The translations under genes were made by a program, and so were the position numbers. The notes under the pieces are model-generated. The model worked only from the letters and a program-made list of their open reading frames with translations. It did not search any database and had not been told where the DNA came from. Positions 53,780-53,797 of a DNA stretch of 53,797 bases are shown here, in pieces (position 1 is the first letter of the stretch; every line of letters starts with the position of its first letter). The stretch comes from DATCIH01 sp036507955. Its GTDB lineage: Bacteria > Bacillota > Clostridia > Clostridiales > Clostridiaceae. The DNA is taken from positions 1 to 53,797 of the forward strand of contig DATCIH010000074.1 in the NCBI GenBank assembly GCA_036507955.1, read 5' to 3'.

Positions 53780-53797
53780 AAGCCATAATTATGGCTT
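53780..53797 (+). terminator. Terminator stem after gltD, cut by the window edge
   Basis: AAGCCATAATTATGGCTT is an 18-bp perfect palindrome starting 18 bases after the gltD stop. The T-run, if any, lies beyond the window. Confidence 0.5.

Overview
The window is AT-rich and has the gene content and gene style of a Clostridium-type, spore-forming, anaerobic Firmicute. Strong AGGAGG-type ribosome binding sites are common, TTG and GTG starts are frequent, and most genes end in rho-independent hairpins. Markers include a Veg protein, a SPOCS/DUF3794-LysM protein of the spore-former type, AddAB instead of RecBCD, an EFR1 ferredoxin-flavodoxin protein and GltBD. The species cannot be named from the sequence alone.

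Layout. 1-1862: an excisionase-type HTH regulator and an MFS exporter. 1987-7367: an OmpR-type two-component system with a MacB-like ATPase and an 859-residue FtsX-type permease, probably an envelope-stress or peptide-efflux module. 7430-9747: a uroporphyrinogen-decarboxylase-like (UROD-like) protein with an aldo/keto reductase-ferredoxin fusion. 9816-11422 (minus): a membrane anti-sigma factor and its ECF sigma factor. 11543-16718: a NarL-type two-component system divergent from an ATPase and two ABC-2 permeases, the parts list of linearmycin resistance (lnrJK/lnrLMN). 16730-17476: an AlkZ-like protein that looks internally deleted. 17632-21113: a giant polytopic membrane protein and an orphan Imm22-type immunity protein. 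21221-24076: a DUF5058 protein, a second membrane protein and an M20 peptidase. 24063-26203: an AraC regulator divergent from a UROD-family methyltransferase-like gene.

26245-30671 is a scarred region. It holds a response-regulator pseudogene joined at 26750/26751 to the last codons of a lost ABC ATPase, the orphan permease, two flavodoxin-type proteins, and a decayed IS1182-like element with recognisable ends and TTAA flanks. 30695-35236 (minus) carries an MMPL transporter, its TetR regulator and a small membrane protein.

35272-53797 is conserved core: a GntR/LacI-type regulator, veg, SPOCS-LysM, addB-addA, a PII protein and gltB-gltD. It is interrupted at 36959-38314 by a group II intron sitting directly behind a transcription terminator. 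The intron keeps its 5' end, domain V and domain VI, but its encoded protein has lost the reverse transcriptase core in frame. The terminator it follows is the third copy of a 67-68 bp tandem unit.

The main themes are sensing and export of toxic compounds (four export modules with their own regulators), a set of poorly described anaerobic redox or methyl-transfer genes, and several visible deletion scars. No tRNA, rRNA, CRISPR array or phage module was seen. All functional calls come from reading motifs by eye; no database search was run.
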